DNA of 64,000 bases from Cryptomeria japonica. Its lineage: Eukaryota > Streptophyta > Pinopsida > Cupressales > Cupressaceae. Made by a program: the position numbers and the translations under genes. The notes under the pieces were generated by a model that saw nothing but the letters and a program-made list of their open reading frames with translations, did no database searches and was not told the origin of the DNA. Each line of letters opens with the position of its first letter. Within the stretch, counting starts at the first letter, position 1. Shown one piece after another: positions 32,563-43,554 of this stretch. Location: assembly GCF_030272615.1 (NCBI RefSeq), contig NC_081415.1, forward strand, positions 373,901,009 to 373,965,008. The letters are read 5' to 3'.

Positions 32563-34524
32563 ATGAAAAATCTTAAAAATGCTACCCCCAGTACTAACAC
32601 ATATGCACAAAACACTGATCAAGGACAACTCAATACAAACAACACCAACGATACTCAAAACAAAAACATGAATCCAGGACCTAACAACAATTCATGCAAC
32701 AACATGAACAATTTCCAAAAGCGTATCTTCACACCCCTAGGACAATCTTTAGAATCAGCATTCAGAGAGCTTTTGGCAAACAAGATTCTGTCTCTACCTC
32801 CAATCAACAATTATGAACCCCCAATCAAGCCACCTTGGTGGAATGATTCACACTATTGTGATTTCCATTGCAACAAGGGTCATAGAACAAATGAATGCAT
32901 GAGATTAAAACACATAGTCCAGGACATGATTGATCGAGGTGACTTAACGGTGGATGGTCTCAAAACAAATGGTGATCATGGAGCCTTCAAAAATCCTCTC
33001 CCAAATTACAACAAAGATGGAGCGTCAACTTCAGATGATACACGCGGCGCTCGTATTAATCACATCTACAACAACACCATCAACCACATATCAGCTGAAG
33101 ATCATCAAGTAAATGTCATCACCATCCGAGATCAGCGTGATCATGAATTTGTCAATGTAACGACCCGAACTCAGAAATATGTCTTGAAAGGACATACTGC
33201 ACCTGCAACTACCACACCAAAAATCCAATATGACTTGGTTAGCCAACTACGCAAGACTCCAGCTCAGATATCTATCCTAGAATTATTGAAACTATCACCT
33301 AAGCACAAAGACATATTGGAACAAGCACTATTGGAAACCAATGTACCTCAAAATTTGGATACAGACAGATTTCAAGCCATCGTCACCCATATGACAGGAC
33401 CTCATAACCTCACCTTCTCCGAGCATGATAATACTTCCTTGAGTCATCCACATAATACTCCTCTCCATATTGAAGTCATTGTTTGCAAACACCAAGTGAA
33501 AAGAGTCTTAATAGATGGAGGAGCCAGAATTAATATATATACTTTAAAGCTTATCCGTGCATTAGGCTTCTCAGAAGAATCTATTAACCCTTGCAAGAAA
33601 ATTACCATAAAGGCATATGATGATGAGGAAAGGTCCTCTAAAGGCACAGTGATATTACCTATTCAAGTAGGACCAGTACAAAAGGATACTATATGTCAGG
33701 TCTTAGATATTGATCTCACCTACAATATCTTATTAGGACGACCCTGGATACATGAAATGCAAGCAATACCTTCTACATATCACCATTGTGTCAAATTTCC
33801 TTATGATGGACAAGAAATCTCCATATCAGTCGATCACAATCCATTTCAACATTGCAATGCAATGGGGGCAACCCAGGACAGTTTGGTTCCTCATAATAGA
33901 GAAAAGCAGCAATCTTCAACATCAGATCCACACACAGCAAAATCCAACTCCTTATGGGGAGACTTCAAGCAGAAAATGCAAATTAAAGACCAAGGCATGG
34001 GAGAATACTCTCTGGAGCCTTTATGTTTGGCCAAATTGCCAACCTCACCTAGATCACATGGTTTGCCTACTACATCAACACAACTGGCTACTCAGCCCAT
34101 CACTAAATTTGATGGTACCTTCATCCAATTGGGTACTCTAGCACATGAATCAGAGGACAAGGACGTTCTTAGCTGGTTATACAAAGATGAAGAAGAAAAT
34201 CATAGAGCAGCCGCTCTGGACATTGTTCTACCAACACACATGTATGGAAAAGGCTACTTAATCATGAAGCACATGGGATATGGCGGTAAAGGACCTATTG
34301 GCAAATGCAAATGAGTCACTGAACCTATAGATCTTCCTTCACAACCTAGCAGAAACAAAGCAGGATTGGGTTCTAAACTCATGTTCCTATTGAAATGGCC
34401 GCCACACCTACCTATCAAACCTCAATGGAAAGTAAAGACACAGTACAAAGAAGAAATTTGGCAGGAAGCACTTTTTGAATCAGCAGAAACAATCTGCAAG
34501 GCACGGGAACGTCAAGATCAGAAG
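32563..34524 (+). pseudogene. pro: Element B gag C-terminus, protease and G-patch
   Basis: Same frame as gag, open from 32563 to 34314. An Asn/Thr-rich linker is followed by a zinc-binding-like YCDFHCNKGHRTNEC (about 32853-32897). A long spacer comes next, then the aspartic protease (about 33480-33760) with VKRVLIDGGARINIYT in place of the usual DSGA/DTGA; DGG may lower activity. The YNILLGRPWIHEM segment follows. Near 34240-34320 lies KGYLIMKHMGYGGKGPIGK, a G-patch like those after protease in some retroviruses and Tat elements. The G-patch is cut by the stop at 34312 and the rest is readable to 34525. A G-patch usually contacts RNA or RT. Confidence 0.8.
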
Positions 34525-35600
34525 TAACATCAGGAAAAACTTCTAAGTCATAAGAAGGCCCTATCTGCAGCAGTAGCTCATATTTAGACATCAATATCTC
34601 AAGAACAAATCATGTCATCTCTAGATACCGTTATTCCTCCCCGAGGAAGCACAGTCTATGAACAAATCCAGCAAGTAGAAGACGGATCTGATACAGAATC
34701 TACAAAAACCATCAAAATGGTATCCATCATCAAAGATTTGTTTTCACCATACAACACACCTGTTTACAGCACAGATAGAATCTGGGATGATTCCTATGAG
34801 ACAGATTCCAATGAATATGAATGGGGTACTTGCTCCAATGCTACTACTGATATCCTGGATGATACTGATTCTATATCCCTTTCTTAGGAAGAACATAATG
34901 CAGAAGATAGACCTCTTGAATTTGGACCCCAAAATATCTATGACGTCCAGGAAAGTGAACAGTAACATTATGAACAAGTCTATGTGGAAGATGATACCAT
35001 CGAGGACCTCGACGAAATCCTAAAATTCTTTAAACCCAAGACCCATCATTATGAAAACTCTATCCTAACACTTACAGTAGCCGAACTTGATCCACCCAAC
35101 GATTCCTTACCACTTGTCTTTCCTGACCTCATCGACTGGGAGGAACCCGAAACAATTGATATACCAATTTTCCCAGATGATGCATCTATTGTCCATTACC
35201 TATGTACTGTAAATCCGGAAATAGGCTCTACCAGTGAACAAAATAATGATATCTGTCAATCAGGGAGTGCCAAGTCTCTCAGTCGCAAAAATGAACCAAA
35301 TAAAGAATCTAATGCTGACAACCAGTTAATGGCAGCTCTAGATCATAAAAAAGTAAAAATAAAGGACGTATCGGAGGGTGAAAACCTTTTTAAGGCACCT
35401 AACGATGGGAGACTTGACACTCTTCCTGAGCACTTTCATGAGCGATCGCCCATTTTGATTGAGCCCACTCAATCAATCAACATTGGTACCACAAAAGCAG
35501 CCAGAAACATACACCTTGCAGAATCTCTGATAGAGGAAGAAAGATCGGCATTCATCATCTTCTTTAAGGAACATCAAATCAAATTTGCTTGGTCATATGC
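34525..35600 (+). pseudogene. Element B acidic spacer between G-patch and RT
   Basis: Still in the gag frame. Asp/Glu/Ser-rich, with stops at 34525, 34585, 34885 and about 34963; open from 34984. Contains VPDxxD-like acidic runs and, near 35270-35400, SLSRKNEPNKE...MAALDHKKVKIKDV, which is matched in element C (KYLSRKNKKDKNK...VAMLESKKEKIKDV at about 59610-59710). It is a conserved but unnamed linker ahead of RT in both elements. Confidence 0.6.
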
Positions 35601-36909
35601 TGATATGCCTGGAGTGGATCCACACTTAATCATGCATCACTTGTCCATTTCTGCAGGAGTTAAGCCAGTCAAGCAAAAGCTACGAAAGATGAATCCACAG
35701 GTGGCACTCATGGTCAAAACTGAACTAAAGAAATTATTTGACATCGGATTCATTCGACCCATTGACTATGCAGAATGGATTTCCAACATCATTCCAGTAT
35801 CAAAACCAGATGGTAGTATCAGAATATGCACTGACTTCAGAGACGTCAACAAAGCTTGTCCAAAAGATGACTTTCCTTTGCCAAGTATCGACATAATTGT
35901 AGATCTCACAGCAGGCCATGCAATGCTCTCACTAATGGATGGTTTCTCAGGCTATAACCAAATCAAGATAGCTCCTAAAGATCAAGATAAAACTGCGTTC
36001 ACCTATCCTTGGGGAACGTACTGTTGGAATGTTATGCCTTTTGGCTTAAAGAATGCAAGGGCCACTTATCAATGAGCAATGACCACAATATTCCATGACA
36101 TGATGCACACATTTATGGAAGACTATGTGGATGACTTACTAGCTAAATCCTTCACCAGAGCAGAACATCTTGGCATCCTAACAAAGATTTTTGATCGATT
36201 GGAGAAATTCCAAGTCAGGCTTAACCCTAAGAAGTGTGTCTTCGGGGTTACATCAGACAAGTTATTAGGCTACATAGTCTCAGCTAAAGGTATTGAAGTA
36301 GATCTAGTAAAGGTACAAGCCATTATGGACATGCCACCACCATAGAATATCAGTCAACTTAGATCTCTACAGGGATGACTTCAATCAATCAGGTGATTCA
36401 TCACTCAGCTAGTAGATAAAAGTCTACCATTTAACCATTTGCTACACAAAAATGTACCATTCAAATGGGAGGCTAAGTGTGCAGAATCTTTTTATCAAAT
36501 CAAACAGTACCTGATGAATCCACCAGTTCTAGTACCACCAGTCGCCGGAAAGCCACTTATTCTATATATCTCAACAACAGATATTTCACTAGGGGCGTTA
36601 TTGGCACAAGAAGATCAACAAGGAAAGGAACGCGCTATATAATACATCAGTAGAACATTGAATGGCTATGAACTCAACTATACATTCATTGAAAAGGCTT
36701 GCCTAACAGTGGTATTCGCATCTCAGAAGTTCCGACATTATATGCTAGCACACACTATAAAGCTAGTAGCAAAAATTGATCCTCTCAAATATCTACTTAG
36801 CAAGGCAGCTCTTACAGGCTGATTGGCTAAATGGGTCATGATTCTCAGTGAATTTGACATCCAATACACAAAAAGATGAGCCATCAAAGGATAGGCAATT
36901 GCAGATCAA
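35601..36909 (+). pseudogene. pol: Element B reverse transcriptase and RNase H
   Basis: RT motifs in order: MPGVDPHLIMHHL, GFIRPIDYAEWISN, ICTDFRDVNKACPKDDFPLP (first catalytic Asp region), LSLMDGFSGYNQI, TAFTYPWGTYCWNVMPFGLKNA and YVDDLL at about 36121 (catalytic pair). Thumb and connection follow (LNPKKCVFGV, GIEVD). RNase H shows VPPVAGKPLILYISTTD and IEKACLTVVFASQKFRHYM; its first Asp/Thr site reads STTD. In-frame stops: 36073, 36343, 36376, 36394, 36640, 36820, 36877 and 36892. Where C can be compared, most fit CGA to TGA or CAG to TAG. All catalytic residues I can see are present but no intact product can be made. Confidence 0.88.
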
Positions 36910-37296
36910 TTGGCCGAAGCACCGCTACCAGGCAAACAAACCATGGAGGTCGAATTTCCAGACAGGGATGTGCTTGCTCTTTCTACCAAACACTGGACCC
37001 TATACTTTGACGGATCCTATACACAACATGGTTCCGGTGCCGGCATTCTATTCATCACTCCTGAAGGACACACTATGCCAAAATCATATAGGCTTATGTT
37101 TCCATTCACCAATAATGTGGCTGAATATGAAGCACTAGTCATAGGCATCAAAATGGCCGTCGAATGGAAAATTACAGAGTTAAAAGTCTATGGAGACTCA
37201 CAACTGGTCATTAATCAAATCAATAACAACTATCAGACAAAGGACGACAAGCTACTACCCTACAAGCAAATGGTGGATGACTTCAAATAGTATTTT
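36910..37296 (+). pseudogene. pol: Element B archaeal-type RNase H (second RNase H)
   Basis: A second RNase H follows the ordinary one. It has WTLYFDGSYTQHGSGAGI (catalytic Asp), NNVAEYEALVIGIKMA (catalytic Glu) and LKVYGDSQLVINQI (catalytic Asp), then DDKLLPYKQMVDDFK. This duplicated, archaeal-like RNase H placed just before integrase is diagnostic of the plant Tat lineage of Ty3/gypsy. A stop at 37288 (Lys in element C) ends this open piece; it is not frameshifted. Confidence 0.85.
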
Positions 37297-38745
37297 GTGC
37301 ACATCACCTTCGAGCAAATATCAAGGTTGAACAACAAAGCAGCCGATGCAATGGCTACTATCGCTTCACTACTACAAATTCCAGAGCAACAGAGTCGTTA
37401 TGAGTTCCCGGTAGAGCAACTGTTCTCCCCCGCCTACGACCACTCTGAATCCCATGTTATCTATGCCTTGACTGGTTCAGATTCTCCGTTATATGGACCA
37501 ATATACGACTACCTCAAACATAATATCTTACCCCTTGACCAATCCCGTAACAAAAAACGTAACTTTATCCGACAAGCTACCCGTTATACCCTTACCGCTG
37601 ATACTTTGTATCGTCGAGGTCTCAATGGTACTCTTCTTCGTTGCCTTGATCGTAATGATTCCGATTTGGCTTTACACGAGCTTCATGAAGGTATTTGTGG
37701 CACACATTCAAGTGGCACTACTCTTGCTAAAAAGCTTCTAAGGATGGGATACTACTGGCCTACAATGGAGAAAGACTCATATCATTTCGCCAAGAAATGT
37801 CTTAAATGCCAAATTCATGGTAATCTAATACATGCACCAGCACAGGAACTGCAGCCCTTTACAACATCATGGCCCTTTTGTCAGTGGGGACTGGACCTAG
37901 TTGGCAAAATTCATCCGTCATCTTCAAATGGACACAAGTTCATTATAACAGCAACAGAGTACTTTACCAAATGGATAGAAGAAGTTCCCATGACCACAGT
38001 AACCGGGAAACAACTTGCCTCTTTTATCCTCAATTATCTGATCTGCAAATATGGTATTCCAAGTTCAATCATCACAGATAATAGATGACCCTTCAAGAAT
38101 CAAGATGTCTAAGAACTATGTGAAAAATTCAAAATCCAACATAGGTTCTCTACACCATACTACCCACAGGGAAATGGTCAAGCGGAAGCATCTAACAAGA
38201 CAATACTGAAAATCCTCAAGAAAACAGTGAATGATGCAGGCAAAGATTGGCATGTACAACTCAATCCAACACTTTGGGTATACAGGACCAGCATCCGCAC
38301 ACCTACAGGAGCAACACCATACTCATTGGTATATGGATCAGAGGCTATTTTACCCCTGGAAGTAGAGATCCCATCTCTCAGAGTCTCTTTGAAAGGCTTA
38401 ATCCCAGATGAAGAGTATCGAGTTAATCGCCTACAAGAACTTGAGCTATTAGATGAAAGATGCCAACATACTTATACTCATCTCAAAGCATATCAGCAAC
38501 GCATGTGTAGGAGCTACAATCACAAGGTCATTCCCCACAACTTCAAGGTTGGTAACCTAGTACTCAAAGAAAATCCAAGAAATCAGCAAGATCGAGAAAA
38601 GAAAGGGAAATTTGAACCTAACTGGTTGGGTCCCTATGTTATCATATCAGTTTATGGATTAGGTGCTTATCAGCTAACAAATTCTGAAGGAGATGTGCTT
38701 GACGAACCAACTAACAACATCCCTCTGAAAAGGTACTATACTTAA
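37297..38745 (+). pseudogene. pol: Element B integrase
   Basis: Open 37297-38088, then stops at 38086 and 38110, then open to 38745, all in the gag frame. HHCC zinc module: HEGICGTHSSG and CLKCQIHGN (about 37683-37827). Core: WGLDLVGKI (first Asp), SIITDNR (second Asp, 38071-38085), and GQAEASNK (Glu, about 38178). The C-terminal region has RTPTGATPYSLVYGSEAILPLEVE and the SH3-like KFEPNWLGPYVI...GAYQLTN. The polyprotein ends at KRYYT followed by TAA. The enzyme would insert the cDNA; no chromodomain follows, as expected for the Tat lineage. Confidence 0.88.
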
Positions 38746-39700
38746 AGTATCCTAGTGCACGGAAAAAGCCCAAAACAAACAAAAAAATCAAAAAAATCCA
38801 GAAAAAGCAAAAACAAAGTACAATAAAAACAAAGGGTGAAAACCTGGTAAATAGGGGCCCTTGTGAAAGAATGGCTCCTCCATCTATTTCCATACCATGT
38901 TATCCATACAAACACTATCGGCCATCGCTCGACACTTAGCAAATATCCATTCAGGACATAATTAGCATAGTCACTATCCTGATTTGTCTATATAAATCCT
39001 CCTACCACTAATATACCATGGCTTGGAATCACTGTATTTATTCACATCATGAGGCACACTCAGCTAGGGGAATATACATCATATCAATATTGCACACACT
39101 CAAGACATTAAGGCTAGATGCAAAACTCAATAGCATGACATCCAACAAACCACTACGCTTCATTGCCAAACAAAAATAAACAAAACACAAAAATACCAAG
39201 GATGGATGATTTTCTGAAGTACTGAATGTTGCACTATAGCATAAACTCTTAACTAGTTTTGCATTTTGAATTTTTTTGCATTATTGGATTCTCTTCCTTG
39301 TCTCACTAAATGCTTCACAGCTGGAGGTCAAGGGGAACTTCCAATATTTTCTTAGTCTTCTGTCTGGGAGGCGATCACTTGTACTGTGTGAATACTTGCC
39401 TCGAGATGTGATACATCGAATATCACTGAAGGCCTGATTCCACTTCATGCATACAAATAATCAAATCTTGTCTATTTACGCAATACGCACTCAGGTCGTC
39501 CTGGTTCAATTATACCTTGCCGCTTGTGCTATCTTGCAAAATCAAATATCATGTAAATTTTTCTCAGGTCATTATGGTTCAATTATACCATTATGCTTGT
39601 ATAAATTTTCAACATATCCTAAAATCAATAAATGCTCAATGATGATATTTACAAAGAAAGCAAAAATATGGTTATATCAGATGGCAAATACAGAATGAGG
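38746..39700 (+). other. Element B post-pol non-coding segment
   Basis: No ORF of interest. At 38835-38864 lies GGTGAAAACCTGGTAAATAGG plus GGCCCTTGT, a motif also found twice after pol in element C (63285 and 63346). The rest is AT-rich and featureless to my eye. Confidence 0.5.
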
Positions 39701-39714
39701 GATGCTCCAAAAAC

Positions 39715-39800
39715 AATTAGTTGCATATCATTTTGCAATTAGTTGCATATCATTTTACAATTAGTTGCACATAATTTTACAATTAGTTGCATACACATCA
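39715..39800 (+). repeat. 22-bp tandem repeat
   Basis: AATTAGTTGCATATCATTTT-GC repeated at 39715, 39737, 39759 and 39781 (last copy diverged), exact 22-bp steps. Downstream to 39960 the CATATCATTTA words continue irregularly. Confidence 0.8.
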
Positions 39801-40000
39801 TTCCATATCATTTAACATCATTTACATATCACGATACATTTAGCAGCATAAATAAAACATACATTTCATTTTCAAAATATATCTCACAGCATATAAAAGC
39901 ATACATCCTGCATCATACATTACATCATATTTTTAAGCATTACATCATCACATAAAATAAATGCATCCATATCAACACATCACATGATCAAAAATGGTGC

Positions 40001-40018
40001 CGTATATATATATATATA
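40001..40018. repeat. (TA)n microsatellite
   Basis: A pure TA run of about nine units, just downstream of the minus-strand ORF end. Confidence 0.8.
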
Positions 40019-40275
40019 TCTCAAAACTGATCAAAATGTACAAAATGTGTGCAAACACTCTGTCCAGTACAACAAATAATAACTGCTCAAAAATACAACA
40101 GAGACCCGGTCTCTCAAGTATGACTATCTCCTGACGGAGATGGTCTCGCTCCAGATACACCCGCCCCTGGATCTCCGGGAGGGTCCTGTCTCGGTGGCCC
40201 CGTTACACCTCGGCTCTCTGACCGTGACCTAGTGGCTCGAGATCGACTAGATCTCGACTGTGCAAAACTCTCCAC

Positions 40276-42042
40276 TCACCGCTCCCTGGGTACTGCAGCC
40301 TCATAATGCCGCCTATAATACTCTACCTCCTGCACTCTCCGCGTTAGCTCTCTAAGTGTGTCTCTCATCGGACCACCCACTGCTGCTCTCTGCACACTCG
40401 CCAATGCCTCCTCCGCTTGTCCTAGCCGCTCTATCTCAGTATCTCTCTCAGTGGTCAACTGAGAAATTTGCCGCTGATAGGTTGAAATCTGTGCCTGCAG
40501 CGGCTGAACGGTAATCTGCAAGGTCCGGATCTGCGCATCCTCCACATGACGTGGCACTCGAACCCGCAGTGGTACCTGTGCTGAGGAACCCCTCCCACTC
40601 ACCCTGTCCTCGGTGTTAGAGGTGGGAGTACATCTGCCCTCCTCCTCTATGCTAGTCTCCTCAGCTCCTCCTCACCACCCACTGCAGCTAACACCTCCCC
40701 CACTCTCCCCTCTCCACTGGCTCCAATAGCCAATCCACCTCTCCCCTTATCTATCCTCCCCTGTCTGACTGCTCTATCCACTCCTCTCCTCACTCTCTCT
40801 CCCCACCTCCCTCTGGCTCCTCCTCCTCCTCCATTATCCCCATCTCCTCCATCATCTCCCCCATCTCCCTCCTCCTCATCGGAGTCAAACGCTGGCCTCA
40901 TCTCCTTTGGATCTGAGATGCTAGCCACTGCCCCTGCAACAAACAAATGGGCGAACTCATCTGTCATCCCTGCATCCTGAATATCTGGGGCATAGTCCCA
41001 GATCTGCCCAGCTAACCCCACAAACTCCTCCACTACCACTGCACTGTCAATAGTCGGCCCCCAATCGGTCACATCTTGCTACCGCCATGCATACAAACAT
41101 GCTCCTTGTGGAACACCCTGCTGGTGCCTGAATTGCCTCAAAACTCGGGTCACCACAAACCGCTCAATGACAAATGGGGTCCTCCCAATTAGATACCTCA
41201 TCATAAATACAAAGGGCATCTCCAACCCATCCTCCGCCAATACCTCACAACCTGTATACGGTCTCTAGGTGACCGTATCTATGTCGTCAAAAACCCTCCT
41301 CCAATGCTCTAGTCTGCCTAGCTTACGCTGGACAACTAGGCCTCTATATCCGTAGGCATATGCTGCACCTACGGGCCTGTCTCTATCTGCCAGTGGCCTC
41401 GCTGCTGGAATGTGCTCCCAGCACCATACCTGTAAAAGGGTTACGCCAGCTGACAAACTACCGTACCCGAGGTATACTACCTCATGCAAACTCCGGTATA
41501 AATGAGCCAGCATCGCTGACCCCCATGCAAATCTCCGGCCCTATGTGACCATCTCCTCCAACACTAACCCCCATCCCACTGAGAATCCCTTTGACCTACG
41601 ATCAGGACAAAGGAATCCCCCAATGAATCCTGCCAATACAGATGGCAGCGGTGCATAACCCAAATCCAAAAACTCCTACCAAGGGATCTCATAGCCACAA
41701 ACTGTGTCATCCTGAAATATGCGGCGCAGTGCCTCTATGCCACCCTCCTCTGACTGCTCATAGGGAAGTAGTGCCCCTACTATAGGGATCCGCAAAATCC
41801 GGTAGCAATCCTCTGGTGTCACTGTCATCTCTCTAGTGGCAAAATGAAAGGTGTTCATGTCGCTATGCCACCTCTCTGCCAATGCTGTCAAAAGCCCCCG
41901 GTTCACAGTGAACTGAGGCATATCCAGAAGAGAGGTCAATCCACATCTCTCTATAATATCCAAATCTGCTTGTGACAATCACGGTATCAACGTCCACGGT
42001 CTCGGGAATCTCTCCCTCGATTGAACAACACCCAATCGCTCC
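40276..42042 (-). pseudogene. Antisense extra ORF with plant mobile domain-like region
   Basis: Runs opposite to gag-pol. Minus-strand pieces 41978-41676, 41513-41265 and 41072-40647 share one frame, and 40602-40276 is one frameshift away. The N-terminal region reads LSQADLDIIERCGL..., FTVNRGLLTALAERWHSDMNTFHF and EMTVTPEDCYRILRIPIVG. This is the pattern of plant mobile domain (MAIN-like) proteins: a helix, 'alvERWrpeTHTFHl', then 'GEmtvTLeDvaillglpi.G'. An acidic Asp/Gly stretch, an Arg-rich stretch and a coiled coil (40600-40290) follow. Tat-lineage elements are known to carry such ORFs in antisense between pol and the 3' LTR. A stop just before LSQAD fits CGA to TGA. The base composition is more GC-rich than the surroundings. 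An AG acceptor-like site at 42043 may mean that a first exon lies further right. Confidence 0.65.
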
Positions 42043-42535
42043 TGTCAATAAACAAAACATATCCAATATCAATTTCCACATCAAAACAAAGATATAAAAA
42101 TCAAACTTATATCAACAACATGAAACAATTTGCTCATCTACATCAAGTTCAAAATCCTATCATTTCATATCACCTTGTAAAACAACTCAAGTTATCAAAA
42201 ACCATATCAAAACTTGTAATACAACTCAAGTCTCCACAATCACATAAACTTGTAAAACAAATCAAGTTTCCCACCCACATCAGCTTGTAAAACAGCTCAA
42301 GTTTCCAACCCATATCAGCTTGTAATACAACTCAGGCTTCACACACATTGAACTTAAAGCAGAACACGCAAATACATCATATTTTGATCAAAACAACAGA
42401 TTGATATCTATACATAACTTGAAAACTCGCAAATCAAAACAAGTTATACAAACACTCATATTGGAAAAGTTCATCAAAACGCGACAGGCAAACAAAACAA
42501 ATTCTCAAATCGGCCAATTCTGCAAAAATTTTTCG
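42043..42535 (-). repeat. Antisense leader with about 36-bp repeats
   Basis: Plus-strand CTTGTAAAACAACTCAAG-type words start at 42174, 42213, 42249, 42284 and 42319 (steps 39, 36, 35, 35). On the minus strand, TTTGTTTATTGACAG at about 42043-42058 looks like a 3' splice site just before the extra ORF. No long ORF lies here. Confidence 0.55.
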
Positions 42536-42932
42536 ATGCGCTAAAATAGATCTTCAATGCGCTAAAAACCTCCCACGCGCTAGGCTGCTTTTCCTATGCG
42601 CTACTCTTTCCACCCAATGCGCTACCTAACCCACTCCATGCGCTAGCCTCTGCCTATGCGCTAATCTACCCCTCCTAAGCGCTACCCTTTTAGCCCTATG
42701 CGCTAGGTTAGTCCTACGCGCTAAACCCCCTTTCCTATGCGAACCCCTGCGGCCCCTATGCGCTAGGTCATACCTACGCGCTAACCTATTGACGCGATGC
42801 GCTACCCAACACTTTCTATGCGCTATTATCCATGCATGCGCTAACCTAAAAGTTTTATGTGCTAGCTTACATTTTTCAGATGTGACCCCTAAATTTGAAC
42901 TTGATGCGCTACTTCACACTTCGTATGCGCTA
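42536..42932 (-). repeat. Antisense leader array of TAGCGCAT motifs, 21/21/18-nt spacing
   Basis: On the plus strand the motif reads ATGCGCTA; on the minus strand it is TAGCGCAT, the same word as in leader arrays I and II. Starts: 42536, 42557, 42575, 42596, 42617, 42638, 42656, 42677, 42698, 42716, 42737, 42758, 42776, 42797, 42818, 42836, 42857, then 42904 and 42925. From 42638 the steps repeat 18-21-21, giving a 60-nt higher-order period (42656, 42716, 42776, 42836). It lies between the antisense TATA box (43181) and the antisense ORF. Confidence 0.9.
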
Positions 42933-43180
42933 CTGTGGACCCTAGACACGGTGAAACGAAACACTCAAAATTTGAAATTCAAAAAGAGAATAAAAACGAC
43001 AAAACAAAAAATCAAAAAGGGGTCAAAAACGTTGACTTACTGGTGGTCCACGCGTTACAGGTCTCCGGTACCTCCGAACACGCTCAAAACGGTGTCTGTG
43101 ATAGGGAATAGACATTTTCTCTCAAGAGCAAATTCTCTTTCTTCAAAGCACAAATGACTTTAAATCAAGCCCTTTTCCCC

Positions 43181-43187
43181 TTTTATA
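43181..43187 (-). promoter_or_regulatory. Antisense TATA box of element B
   Basis: Minus strand CCTATAAAAGGGG, a good TATA box 5' of the antisense array and ORF. Transcription would start near 43150 and the array would be in the 5' leader of the antisense RNA. It lies about 370 bp inside the 3' LTR. Confidence 0.6.
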
Positions 43188-43540
43188 GGAGGAAAATGAA
43201 ATTAGGGTTAGCCCAATGGACCTGTAATATGGTCGCGGTCTCCCCTATACCAAAACAGTTGTAAGTTATCGGGAGATGAATCAATCAGCACACTTTTTAC
43301 ATGCACGAAATCATACACATCATACACAACTCATCAACTTAAATCAATTTTTTTTTTTTTTTTTCAAAATATTGATTCATCTCCTGAGGGGGCATCATCA
43401 TCGAATATCGAATCAGGGGCATCACATTAAATCTGGGGCACAACTGGCAAATCAAAAGAGCGACACAAAAATTGCATTTGATCATAAATCATGATAAAGC
43501 ATCATTTTCTTTGAAATAACATGTGCACACACGTCACTTC

Positions 43541-43554
43541 AAAGAGGGGCAAAA
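43541..43554 (+). other. Element B polypurine tract
   Basis: AAAGAGGGGCAAAA directly before TGTAGACG, the start of the right LTR. A T run of about 18 at 43348-43365 lies upstream. Confidence 0.7.
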
